Origin: Aureimonas altamirensis
GTDB lineage: Bacteria; Pseudomonadota; Alphaproteobacteria; Rhizobiales; Rhizobiaceae
NCBI RefSeq assembly: GCF_001463885.1
Contig: NZ_BBWQ01000010.1
Span: 62,001-126,000, forward strand
Length of the DNA: 64,000 nucleotides
Direction: 5' to 3'
Shown: piece after piece, positions 8,223-15,629 of the stretch
How positions within the stretch are numbered: the first letter of the stretch is position 1
Layout: each line of letters starts with the position of its first letter
Position numbers and translations under genes: made by a program
The notes under the pieces: model-generated
The model's database searches: none
Seen by the model: the letters and a program-made list of their open reading frames with translations, nothing else
Told to the model about the DNA's origin: nothing

Positions 8223-9425
8223 ATGATGCCCGAAGCACTTTACGATTACTGCGTCATTGGAGGCGGCATCGTCGGCCTTGCCACGGCGTTGTCGCTCCGG
8301 CAACGCGATGGCACGGCGCGGATCGTACTCCTGGAAAAGGAAGCGCAATTCGGCCTGCATCAGACCGGCCATAACAGCGGCGTCATCCATGCGGGCATCT
8401 ATTACAAGCCGGGCTCGCTGAAGGCGCGTCTATGCCGCGAAGGCGCGGAAGCAACCAAGGATTTCTGCGCCCGCAAGTCGATTCCCTTCGAGACCTGCGG
8501 CAAGCTGCTCGTCGCGACAAACGATGTCGAGATGGAGCGGATGGCGGCGCTGGAACAGCGCGCGCACGACAACGACATCGACTACGAGCCGGTATCCGGC
8601 GCAAGGCTGCGCGAGATCGAGCCCAGCATCGCGGGGCTCGGCGCCCTGAAGATCAAGGCGACGGGCATCGTCGACTATCGCCGTATCTGCCTTGCGATGG
8701 CCGCCGACCTTGCCGAAAGCGGGGTCGAGCTGCGTCTGTCGACCAGGGCGACGTTTATCGCGGAAGAAGACACCGGCGTCGTCGTCGGCACCGATGACGG
8801 CACACGGCTGCGGGCAGACCGGCTGATCGCCTGTGCCGGCCTGCAATCCGACAGGATCGCGCGGCTGGCCGGGATGGATGCGAGCCATAGGATCGTGCCG
8901 TTCCGGGGCGAGTACTACACGCTGCCGCAATCGAAATCCGACATCGTCTCGCACCTGATCTACCCGATCCCGGATCCCGACCTGCCGTTTCTCGGCATTC
9001 ACCTGACCCGGATGATCGACGGCCGCGTCACCGTCGGCCCGAACGCCGTCCTCGGATTCGCGCGGGAGGGGTATGCCAAGGGCAGTATCCAACCTTCCGA
9101 CATCGCCTCGATGGTCGGCTTCAGGGGATTCTGGTCGATGGCGCGCCGGAACTGGCGCTCAGGCTCCACGGAGTTTCTCAATTCGCTGTCCCGCGCCCGC
9201 TATCTCGAGCAGTGCCGCAAATACTGCCCGTCTCTGACGCTGGAAGACCTCGGCGCACCCGGCGCCGGGATCCGCGCCCAGGCCATATTGGCCGACGGAA
9301 CGCTGGTGCAGGATTTTCTGTTTTTGCAGAGCGCGCGGATGCTGCATGTCTGCAACGCACCCTCGCCTGCCGCAACCTCGGCCATGCCGATCGGCCGCAT
9401 GATCGTCGACAGGCTCGCCGCCTGA
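8223..9425 (+). CDS. lhgO: L-2-hydroxyglutarate oxidase-like FAD-dependent oxidoreductase
   Basis: This 400-residue flavoprotein resembles LhgO/YgaF of the DAO superfamily, which oxidises L-2-hydroxyglutarate to 2-oxoglutarate and feeds electrons to quinone. The N-terminal FAD-binding signature (DYCVIGGGIVGLATALSLR) is intact, followed by the LhgO-typical QTGHNSGVIHAGIYYKPGSLK block, PFRGEYYTL and GAGIRAQAI near the end. Adjacent ATGs at 8223 and 8226 are both possible, after GAAAGAG. Its place as the last gene of the transporter operon suggests that the pathway yields an L-2-hydroxyacid, but L-2-hydroxyglutarate itself is only one candidate. Confidence 0.85.
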   Translation: MMPEALYDYCVIGGGIVGLATALSLRQRDGTARIVLLEKEAQFGLHQTGHNSGVIHAGIYYKPGSLKARLCREGAEATKDFCARKSIPFETCGKLLVATNDVEMERMAALEQRAHDNDIDYEPVSGARLREIEPSIAGLGALKIKATGIVDYRRICLAMAADLAESGVELRLSTRATFIAEEDTGVVVGTDDGTRLRADRLIACAGLQSDRIARLAGMDASHRIVPFRGEYYTLPQSKSDIVSHLIYPIPDPDLPFLGIHLTRMIDGRVTVGPNAVLGFAREGYAKGSIQPSDIASMVGFRGFWSMARRNWRSGSTEFLNSLSRARYLEQCRKYCPSLTLEDLGAPGAGIRAQAILADGTLVQDFLFLQSARMLHVCNAPSPAATSAMPIGRMIVDRLAA

Positions 9426-9428
9426 GCG

Positions 9429-10136
9429 TCAGCCCTTCGATGCCTTCCAGCCATCGTAGCGCTGGCGGGTCTCCTCGTTCATCGGGTACAGGCCCGGCAG
9501 TGGCACGCCACGGTCCACCTCGCTCATGATCCAGGCTTCCATACGCTCCTGTTCCGGCGCTTCGGCGATCACCTGATCCAGATAGGCGGCGGGTATCAGC
9601 ACCGCGCCATCCTGATCCACCACGACGATATCGTCCGGAAAGACGGCAACGCCGCCGCAGGCGATAGGCTCTTGCCAGCCGACGAAGGTCAGCCCGGCAA
9701 CGGAGGGTGGCGCGGCGATGCCATCGCACCAGACATCGAGCCCCGATTGCAGTACGCCCTCGGCGTCTCGCATGACGCCATCCGTCACCAGCGCGGCGAC
9801 GCCGCGCTTCTTCATGCGGGAGCAGAGGATATCCCCAAAAATGCCGGCATCCAGCACGCCCATGGCGTCTGCAACGGCCACGACGCCCTCCGGCATGGCC
9901 TCGATCGCGGCCCGGGTGGAGATCGGGGAGGCCCAGCTTGCCGGCGTTGCCAGATCTTCCCGCGCGGGAACGAATCGCAGCGTAAAGGCCGGCCCGACAA
10001 CGCGCGGCTGCCCAGATTTCAACGGCTTGGTGCCACGCATCCAGACGTTGCGCAGCCCCTTCTTTAGAAGGACCGTCGTTAATGTCGCGGTGGATACGTC
10101 CTTCAGCGTCTCGATCACAGTGGCGTCAAGTGTCAT
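9429..10136 (-). CDS. RraA-like lyase (4-hydroxy-2-oxoacid aldolase/oxaloacetate decarboxylase family)
   Basis: A 235-residue member of the RraA/menG family. Many members are class II aldolases that cleave 4-hydroxy-4-methyl-2-oxoglutarate or 4-carboxy-4-hydroxy-2-oxoadipate and decarboxylate oxaloacetate, rather than RNase E regulators. The core is seen in GVVAVADAMGVLDAGIFGDIL, then VAALVTDGVMRDAEG (the Arg-Asp pair that holds substrate and metal) and DDIVVVDQDGAVLIP. It is convergent with lhgO (three bases between the stops) and lies 13 bases downstream of the SDR gene, so those two form a transcript divided from the plus-strand operon but plausibly in the same pathway. Confidence 0.85.
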   Translation of the reverse strand: MTLDATVIETLKDVSTATLTTVLLKKGLRNVWMRGTKPLKSGQPRVVGPAFTLRFVPAREDLATPASWASPISTRAAIEAMPEGVVAVADAMGVLDAGIFGDILCSRMKKRGVAALVTDGVMRDAEGVLQSGLDVWCDGIAAPPSVAGLTFVGWQEPIACGGVAVFPDDIVVVDQDGAVLIPAAYLDQVIAEAPEQERMEAWIMSEVDRGVPLPGLYPMNEETRQRYDGWKASKG

Positions 10137-10149
10137 GTCTGCTTCTCCT

Positions 10150-10935
10150 TCAGATGCTGGGAATCAGGCCGCCATCGATCCGGATGATCGAACCGGTAAC
10201 GTAGGATGCTTGTCGGCTGGCCAGGAAGGCGACGACAGCGCCGTATTCGTCCGGGTCACCATAGCGCCCCACCGGAATGGCAGCGACGCTTTCGGCAGCC
10301 ACCGCCTCCGTGCTGCGGCCTTCACGCTTCGCCTTCTGTTCGTCCAGAAAGGTGATGCGTCCGGTGGCGATCCGGCCGGGCAAGACGATATTGGCCGTGA
10401 TTCCGTCCGGTCCGACTTCCCGCGCCAGGGTCTTGGACCAACCGACGAGGGCGAGCCGCAGCGCGTTGGACAGACCAAGGTTGGGAATCGGCGTCACCAC
10501 GCCCGACGACGTCGACGTCACGATTCGGCCCCAACCCCGCTCTCGCATTGTTGGAAGAACGGCATCCGTCACAGCAATCACGGAGCGGACCATTCCATCG
10601 AAATGCCGCGTCCACTGATCCGGCGCTTGGCCGGCCACCGGTGTTGGCGGAGGGCCGCCGGTATTGTTGACGAGGATGTCAACCGGCCCGAAAGCCTTTT
10701 CCACCTCCGCCAGTCCAGGGGTGATGACATCGAGGTCCGAGATGTCCCAATGCAAGGCAATGGCGTGGCCGCCGGCAGCCCTGATCGATCCGACTGTCCG
10801 TTGTGCTGCTGCCTCATCGATATCCGCCGCGACGACGCGCGCGCCTTCCGCTGCAAGGCGCGCGGCTATGGCGCCTCCGAGCCCACCTCCGGCGCCGAAC
10901 ACCAACGCCGTTTTCTCCCCAATGCCGAAATCCAT
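10150..10935 (-). CDS. Short-chain dehydrogenase/reductase (SDR family)
   Basis: A 261-residue classical SDR with a Rossmann TGxxxGxG-type loop (ALVFGAGGGLGGAIA near residue 10), the NNTGG motif near 90 (usually NNAG), a serine-rich strand TSTSSGVVTPIPN near 140 and the C-terminal SYVTGSIIRIDGGLIPS. The usual YxxxK catalytic pair is not obvious: the corresponding segment reads LGLSNALRLALVGWSKTLARE, with Asn where Tyr is expected and Lys absent at the normal spacing. If confirmed by alignment, the enzyme may use another mechanism. GGGAGGACGT precedes the ATG. It is the first gene of the SDR-RraA pair, divergent from the LysR gene. Confidence 0.85.
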   Translation of the reverse strand: MDFGIGEKTALVFGAGGGLGGAIAARLAAEGARVVAADIDEAAAQRTVGSIRAAGGHAIALHWDISDLDVITPGLAEVEKAFGPVDILVNNTGGPPPTPVAGQAPDQWTRHFDGMVRSVIAVTDAVLPTMRERGWGRIVTSTSSGVVTPIPNLGLSNALRLALVGWSKTLAREVGPDGITANIVLPGRIATGRITFLDEQKAKREGRSTEAVAAESVAAIPVGRYGDPDEYGAVVAFLASRQASYVTGSIIRIDGGLIPSI

Positions 10936-10997
10936 ACGTCCTCCCTTGCATTCGCAAAGAGAGTAGCGATCAATGACGTTACAAAAAGTCGCTTTTG

Positions 10998-11007
10998 CTG
11001 AATTCAG
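10998..11007. promoter_or_regulatory. Palindrome in the SDR-LysR divergent promoter
   Basis: CTGAATTCAG is a perfect ten-base palindrome in the 86-base gap between the divergent SDR and LysR genes, just before the LysR start. LysR regulators normally bind short T-N11-A dyads in such gaps, so this is the best visible candidate site. It is not proof of binding. Confidence 0.4.
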
Positions 11008-11021
11008 ACACCATAAAATCT

Positions 11022-11894
11022 ATGGATACTCGCTTTCTCGAGACATTCCTGTTCGTGGCCTGCCATGGCTCGATGGCCGAGGCTTCACGCCGGCTCAATA
11101 TCACGCCGGCCGCCGCCGCTCAGCGTATCCAGGCGCTGGAAGCAGAGATCGGGCAACCATTGCTGATGCGCGTAGGGCGGACAGTGCGGCCGACACCTGC
11201 AGGGCTTGCAATCCTGTCGCAAAGCCGACGGATTCTCGGCGACGTTCGCCAGCTTCGTAATCTCGCCACGGGCGACCGGGCTGCGGGTGAACTTCGCGTC
11301 GGCGCGATATCCACCGCTCTTACCGGCCTGCTGCCGCGTCCCTTGCGGGCGCTGCGAACGGCGATGCCGGAGATCGAGTTCTTCGTGCTACCGGGGACAT
11401 CCAGCGAGCTTTACCAGAAGCTCGATGACGATCAGATCGACGTTGCGCTGATCGTTCGACCGCCGTTCGAACTGCCGAAGACGCTGGAATGGCATATGGT
11501 GCGTTCGGAACCGTTGGTGCTGCTGACGCCGTCGGCCTGGCAGGAACAGAGTGTGGAATCGCTTCTTTCGTCGCGTCCCTTCATCCGCTATGACCGGAAC
11601 AACTGGGGCGGTCGCTTGTCGGAGGAGTATCTGCTGGCCACGTCCATCCAGCCACGCGAATGGGTGGAGCTCGATTCTCTCGAAGCGATTTCCGTACTGG
11701 TCAGCAGCGAGCTCGGCATATCCATCGTGCCGGATTGGGCCCGTCCGTGGCCGGAGGGTATCTCCGTCACCCGGCTACCCTTGCCGTCCCCGGCCCGCCC
11801 GCGAGAAATCGGGCTGCTTTGGCCGCGGGCTTCTCCTGCCCTGCGGATGATCGCCGTGCTGGCGGAGCGAATGGCCTCGCCGCCGCGCGAATAG
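11022..11894 (+). CDS. LysR family transcriptional regulator
   Basis: A 290-residue LysR-type regulator. The N-terminal helix-turn-helix (MDTRFLETFLFVACHGSMAEASRRLNI split over residues 1-27, then AAAAQRIQALEAEIGQPLLMR) is followed by a substrate-binding domain starting near ELRVGAIST. I chose the ATG at 11022, giving a standard LysR start; a TTG nine codons upstream is possible. It is transcribed away from the SDR-RraA pair, the usual arrangement for a LysR regulator and its target. Confidence 0.9.
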   Translation: MDTRFLETFLFVACHGSMAEASRRLNITPAAAAQRIQALEAEIGQPLLMRVGRTVRPTPAGLAILSQSRRILGDVRQLRNLATGDRAAGELRVGAISTALTGLLPRPLRALRTAMPEIEFFVLPGTSSELYQKLDDDQIDVALIVRPPFELPKTLEWHMVRSEPLVLLTPSAWQEQSVESLLSSRPFIRYDRNNWGGRLSEEYLLATSIQPREWVELDSLEAISVLVSSELGISIVPDWARPWPEGISVTRLPLPSPARPREIGLLWPRASPALRMIAVLAERMASPPRE

Positions 11895-11909
11895 GCGTTC
11901 GAGCCCCTG

Positions 11910-12269
11910 TCAGGCAGTCGCGCGGCGCTCTTCCTGGCCGTGATCGCGCAGCTCAAGCTTCTCTGCGTTGACGTATTCGGCCTCGGCCTCTTCCAGTGCC
12001 AGCCGCGCCGCAGCCAGCTGGGACTTCAGGTCACGCACGGAATTCATCAGATTGTCGCGTCGTACCCGCGCCGCCTTGGCAAAGGTCGGGTAGGCGAAAT
12101 GGTTGGTATCGGTCAGCCCGGAACGGCGCTCTTCGCTGGCGATCTGGGCATCTAGCTCGGCGGCCATCCGCTCGAACTCGGCCATCATCATGTCGAGTTG
12201 CTCGACCTGACGCCGCTTCTCCCCGACCTTGAAGCGTGCGAGCCGCACAAGATTTTCACGCTTGGCCAT
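11910..12269 (-). CDS. FliJ-like coiled-coil protein
   Basis: A 119-residue, almost wholly helical and charged protein beginning MAKRENLVRLARFKVGEKRRQ, with heptad-like patterns throughout and a C-terminus rich in glutamate and arginine. It resembles FliJ, the soluble stalk of the flagellar export ATPase that escorts chaperone-bound substrates. No other flagellar genes are in this window, but flagellar genes are classic CtrA targets and ctrA is the divergent neighbour. The ATG at 12269 was taken because upstream extensions run into the intergenic region. Length and composition fit; sequence motifs in this family are weak. Confidence 0.65.
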   Translation of the reverse strand: MAKRENLVRLARFKVGEKRRQVEQLDMMMAEFERMAAELDAQIASEERRSGLTDTNHFAYPTFAKAARVRRDNLMNSVRDLKSQLAAARLALEEAEAEYVNAEKLELRDHGQEERRATA

Positions 12270-12459
12270 TCGAATCGTCCCGGTTCCGAGGCGGCGCAAT
12301 GCGACGCCGCATGACATTTTCCGTTTGCGCCACCTGCCTCGGACAAGCCTCGGCCCGTAGGAATGAGACACTCTGACGGTCTGTTTACGCGCACCGTTAA
12401 TCATGGCCTGAAGTCTTTAAGGCCGGGTAAACCGCATGTTCGCCGTCCCGACTGCGAAT

Positions 12460-12475
12460 TTAAGCCGATTGTTAA
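12460..12475 (+). promoter_or_regulatory. Candidate CtrA box upstream of ctrA
   Basis: TTAA-N8-TTAA, with the second half extending to TTAACCA, lies about 90 bases before the ctrA start. CtrA boxes are TTAA-N7-TTAAC, so the spacing is one base longer, but TTAACC half-sites are common at rhizobial ctrA promoters. CtrA autoregulation is well known; this particular site is an inference. Confidence 0.45.
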
Positions 12476-12563
12476 CCAATCGGTGTCACGGTTTGGAAAA
12501 GTGGGTGAATCAGACATTAATTCGGCAGGGGCCTCCCGCCGAGTTGACGGAGAGGGGAACTGG

Positions 12564-13259
12564 ATGCGCGTTCTTTTGATCGAGGATGACAGCGCCATAG
12601 CGCAGAGCATCGAACTGATGTTGAAGTCCGAGAGTTTCAACGTGTACACCACCGATCTCGGCGAAGAGGGTGTCGATCTCGGCAAGCTCTACGATTACGA
12701 CATCATCCTTCTGGACCTGAACCTCCCGGACATGTCCGGCTACGAGGTGCTGCGCACGTTGCGTCTGGCCAAGGTGAAGACGCCCATCCTGATCCTGTCC
12801 GGCATGGCCGGCATCGAGGACAAGGTTCGCGGCCTCGGCTTCGGCGCCGACGACTACATGACCAAGCCGTTCCACAAGGACGAGCTGGTGGCCCGTATCC
12901 ACGCCATCGTGCGCCGCTCCAAGGGCCATGCCCAGTCGGTCATCGTGACGGGTGAGCTGACGGTGAATCTCGATGCCAAGACGGTCGAGGTCAACGGGCA
13001 GCGCGTCCATCTGACCGGCAAGGAATATGCCATGCTGGAGCTGCTGTCGCTCCGCAAGGGCACCACGCTGACGAAGGAAATGTTCCTCAACCACCTTTAT
13101 GGCGGCATGGACGAGCCTGAGTTGAAGATCATCGACGTCTTCATCTGCAAGCTGCGCAAGAAGCTGGCGACGGCCACCGAGGGCAAGAACTATATCGAGA
13201 CGGTATGGGGCCGTGGCTACGTGCTGCGCGACGAAGAGGGCCAGACGCAGGCCGCCTGA
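12564..13259 (+). CDS. ctrA: Cell-cycle response regulator CtrA
   Basis: CtrA is the master OmpR-type response regulator of the alphaproteobacterial cell cycle, controlling division, motility, DNA methylation and often silencing of the replication origin. The 231-residue product has the CtrA-specific receiver ([20 protein letters not shown], phospho-acceptor Asp51 in [18 protein letters not shown] in MTKPFHK) and the DNA-binding winged helix ending [12 protein letters not shown]. The exact start is set by GAGGGGAAC before the ATG at 12564. It ends Q-A-A, a hydrophobic tail like the degron that ClpXP recognises in Caulobacter. It sits with chpT, which phosphorylates it in this class. Confidence 0.98.
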   Translation: MRVLLIEDDSAIAQSIELMLKSESFNVYTTDLGEEGVDLGKLYDYDIILLDLNLPDMSGYEVLRTLRLAKVKTPILILSGMAGIEDKVRGLGFGADDYMTKPFHKDELVARIHAIVRRSKGHAQSVIVTGELTVNLDAKTVEVNGQRVHLTGKEYAMLELLSLRKGTTLTKEMFLNHLYGGMDEPELKIIDVFICKLRKKLATATEGKNYIETVWGRGYVLRDEEGQTQAA

Positions 13260-13292
13260 GGCACCTGAGGCTTTTCCGAGGGTATTGGAATC

Positions 13293-13337
13293 AGAAGCGG
13301 CGGCATCGGGATTAGCCCGATGCCGCCGCTTCTTTTT
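13293..13337 (+). terminator. Rho-independent terminator of ctrA
   Basis: An 18-base stem, AGAAGCGGCGGCATCGGG at 13293-13310 with its complement at 13316-13333, around a five-base loop and running into TTTTT. It is GC-rich and perfect, about 35 bases after the ctrA stop. The T-run is on the plus strand, so it serves ctrA rather than the convergent chpT. Confidence 0.9.
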
Positions 13338-13361
13338 GCCATGTGGCCCGCGCCGCCGCCC

Positions 13362-14015
13362 TTAGGCGGCGGAAATCGGCCGCAGCGTGCCGGCGATGGT
13401 AAAGGTGACGGCGTCCGCCTCCTGGGTCATCGTCAGGTCGAGGCCGGTTTCCTGGGCCAGAAGCAGTGCGTAATAGGGTTGGACGCCATGGGCGTCGATC
13501 GGTTCTTCGTTCTGGCCGTTGATCAGCGCAACGAAGCGCGCGGGCACCCGCAACGGCGTCCCCTCTGCCCGGATGACGATATCGACGTCCGGGGCAACGC
13601 TGTTGAGATCTACCGTCACGGTATGGCCGCGCGGGACAGACGCGTTGGCGACAACCAGAACGTTCAGCACCAGCTTGGCAAGGTTCTTCGGCACATAGGC
13701 CCGTGCGCCGTTCCACGTCAGGTTGGCGCGCTCGAATTCCATAAGCCCCTTCGCCACGGATTCGGCGTCGCCCAGGTCGATTTCGGCGGCGGTCGACCCC
13801 GACGCGCCATAGGCGATCCGGGCGAACTGCAGCTTGGCCACCGCGCTGCGGGTGGATTTGCGGACCAGTTCCATCGATTCCGCGTCGTCGGGCATCTCGT
13901 CGAGCAGTTCCAACCCGCTCTGGATGGCGCCCACGGGGGAAATGACGTCGTGGCACAGGCGGCTGGCGAGCAGGGCTGCGAGATCCGGGGCGGAGATGGA
14001 GGGAAGTTCTGTCAT
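13362..14015 (-). CDS. chpT: Histidine phosphotransferase ChpT
   Basis: ChpT relays phosphate from the hybrid kinase CckA to CtrA and CpdR. The 217-residue product matches the family: a helical dimerisation domain with LAALLASRLCHDVISPVGAI, where the histidine of CHD is the phospho-acceptor (about residue 22), followed by a degenerate HATPase-like C-terminal domain (ARAYVPKNLAKLVLNVLVVA) that does not bind ATP. It converges on ctrA, whose terminator lies in the 100-base gap. The start at 14015 is a standard ATG. Gene order and family assignment agree. Confidence 0.93.
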   Translation of the reverse strand: MTELPSISAPDLAALLASRLCHDVISPVGAIQSGLELLDEMPDDAESMELVRKSTRSAVAKLQFARIAYGASGSTAAEIDLGDAESVAKGLMEFERANLTWNGARAYVPKNLAKLVLNVLVVANASVPRGHTVTVDLNSVAPDVDIVIRAEGTPLRVPARFVALINGQNEEPIDAHGVQPYYALLLAQETGLDLTMTQEADAVTFTIAGTLRPISAA

Positions 14016-14218
14016 TGGCGGGAGAGGCCCTTGGCTGTGTTCATGCGGTTTGCCTGGGTGGGCGAATCGCCCTGACGGGAGCCTACAGCGTGCGGCGAGG
14101 GACCGGAAGCGGCGGCGGCCATGCTGAATACCTCAAATGGATGATCCGCCGTTAGCAAATTGAAAACTCTATCATGTTCCAATTTCCCCAGCTTGAACGA
14201 TGGGAAAGGATGCGCCCG

Positions 14219-14797
14219 ATGGTCTCGTTTTCGAGGCAGGTCCGCCTGTTCGGCGCGATGCTTGTCACGACTGTCATGTTGGCGTTCGCGGCGCCCGCGT
14301 CCGCGCAGCAGAGCAGCGGTTATTCATTCGAGGAAGTGATCTCGCAAGGTCACAACTTCTTCGGCACGACGGCAGGCGGCCTCGCCTCCGTCATCGAACA
14401 CGCCTTCCAGCAATATGGCGTACCCAACGGCTACATCCTCGGGGAAGAGGCCGGTGGCGCCTTCATTGGCGGCGTACGCTACGGAGAGGGCACCCTCTTC
14501 ACCAAGAACGCCGGCGAGCACCATTTGTACTGGCAGGGCCCATCCATCGGCTTCGACGCCGGCGGCGACGGCGCCCGGATGATGATGCTGGTCTACAACC
14601 TGCCTTCGGTCCAGAATATCTACGGCCGGTTCGGCGGCGTGACTGGCAGCGCCTATCTGGTCGGCGGCCTTGGCATGACGGTGCTGCAGCGCGAGCAGGT
14701 CGTGATCGTTCCGGTGAAAACCGGCGTCGGCGCCCGTCTCGGCGTCAATGTCGGCTACCTGAAGATCACGCCGACACCGACCTGGAACCCGTTCTGA
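14219..14797 (+). CDS. eipA: EipA-family (DUF1134) periplasmic envelope protein
   Basis: EipA (DUF1134) is a conserved periplasmic beta-barrel-like protein; in Brucella it is needed for envelope integrity and virulence and is under CtrA control. The mature part after the signal peptide (MVSFSRQVRLFGAML to PASAQQ) contains HNFFGTTAGGLASVIEHAF, GEEAGGAFIGGVRYGEG and NIYGRFGGVTGSAYLVGG, typical of the family, in 192 residues. GGGAAAGGA at 14202-14210 supports the ATG at 14219; in-frame ATGs at 14174 and 14210 are alternatives. It is divergent from chpT, consistent with a CtrA-linked cluster, though I see no good CtrA box ahead of it. Confidence 0.88.
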   Translation: MVSFSRQVRLFGAMLVTTVMLAFAAPASAQQSSGYSFEEVISQGHNFFGTTAGGLASVIEHAFQQYGVPNGYILGEEAGGAFIGGVRYGEGTLFTKNAGEHHLYWQGPSIGFDAGGDGARMMMLVYNLPSVQNIYGRFGGVTGSAYLVGGLGMTVLQREQVVIVPVKTGVGARLGVNVGYLKITPTPTWNPF

Positions 14798-14819
14798 TAC
14801 GCTAGACGGAAACAGGTCC

Positions 14820-15629
14820 ATGCTTGCTGCCGCATTATTCTTCCTGCTCGGTGCTCTCGTTGCCGTGCTTGGCGCCTTGCTGCTGGTCCCTCTGGTCTGG
14901 CGCAAGGCGCAATCGCTTGCGTGGCGTGAGGCGGAGGCCACGATGCCGATGAGCCTTCCCGAGATCCGGGCAGAAACCGACAAGGTGCGCGCCGAAGCAG
15001 CCATGGCCATACGCAAAGCCGAACTGCAGACGGCAGCCGCGCGGGAAGAGGCGGCCAAGGCACGCGCCGAGGCAGGCCGGCTGACGGCACGGAGCGCCCT
15101 TTCCGGCGCTGCCGATGCCGCCGAACCGCAGGTTCCGCGCAGCCCGGAAGATACGCTGGAAGCGTTGCGTCAGACGCCCCCCGCTTCGCCGGGCGAGCTG
15201 GAGGCGTTGAACGCCCGCCTGCAGGAGATGGACGAGGACTCCGGCGAAAGCCGCATGGTTCTTGCCGCGGCCCTGATGCGCATCGAGCAATTGGAGATGG
15301 ATCTTCTTGCCGCGCGGCGGAAAGGCCCGCCAAGGGCAGAACCGGTCGGTGACAAGGCTTCGAATGCCGAGCTCCTGCGGCGGGACGGCATCGGCGGTGG
15401 TCTTCGCGCCGACATCCTTGCACGTGCCGAAGAGGCAGACCCGGCGCGCCGCCGCGCGGCGATCCGCGAAAAACTGGACGAGATCGCGGCGACCGTCGCG
15501 ACCATCAGCCTGGCCGCCGCGGAGGAAGGTTCCAACTTGTCCCGGTTGGCGGATGATGCCCGCTCCGACCCGGGCGCCACCACCGGCACCCTCGCCCGCC
15601 GCCTCGTCAGCGGATCATCCGCCGCGTAA
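14820..15629 (+). CDS. Membrane-anchored coiled-coil protein of unknown function
   Basis: I do not recognise a named family. The 269-residue product starts with one hydrophobic helix (MLAAALFFLLGALVAVLGAL then LLVPLVW), followed by an alanine/glutamate/arginine-rich coiled coil (about residues 45-90), a proline-rich linker near 105, and a second helical part ending LARRLVSGSSAA. This fits a protein tethered to the inner membrane with a cytoplasmic or periplasmic coiled-coil body. It is 22 bases after eipA and probably cotranscribed with it. Its last 23 bases overlap the convergent RNA methyltransferase gene. Confidence 0.7.
   Translation: MLAAALFFLLGALVAVLGALLLVPLVWRKAQSLAWREAEATMPMSLPEIRAETDKVRAEAAMAIRKAELQTAAAREEAAKARAEAGRLTARSALSGAADAAEPQVPRSPEDTLEALRQTPPASPGELEALNARLQEMDEDSGESRMVLAAALMRIEQLEMDLLAARRKGPPRAEPVGDKASNAELLRRDGIGGGLRADILARAEEADPARRRAAIREKLDEIAATVATISLAAAEEGSNLSRLADDARSDPGATTGTLARRLVSGSSAA

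Noticed and set aside
9718-11001. 427-codon plus-strand frame opposite RraA and SDR
   Set aside because: The RraA and SDR proteins have clear family blocks; this frame does not.
14100-14218. CtrA box upstream of eipA
   Set aside because: The gap has TTAGCAAATTGAAA but no TTAA-N7-TTAA pair; too poor to call despite the known CtrA control of eipA in Brucella.
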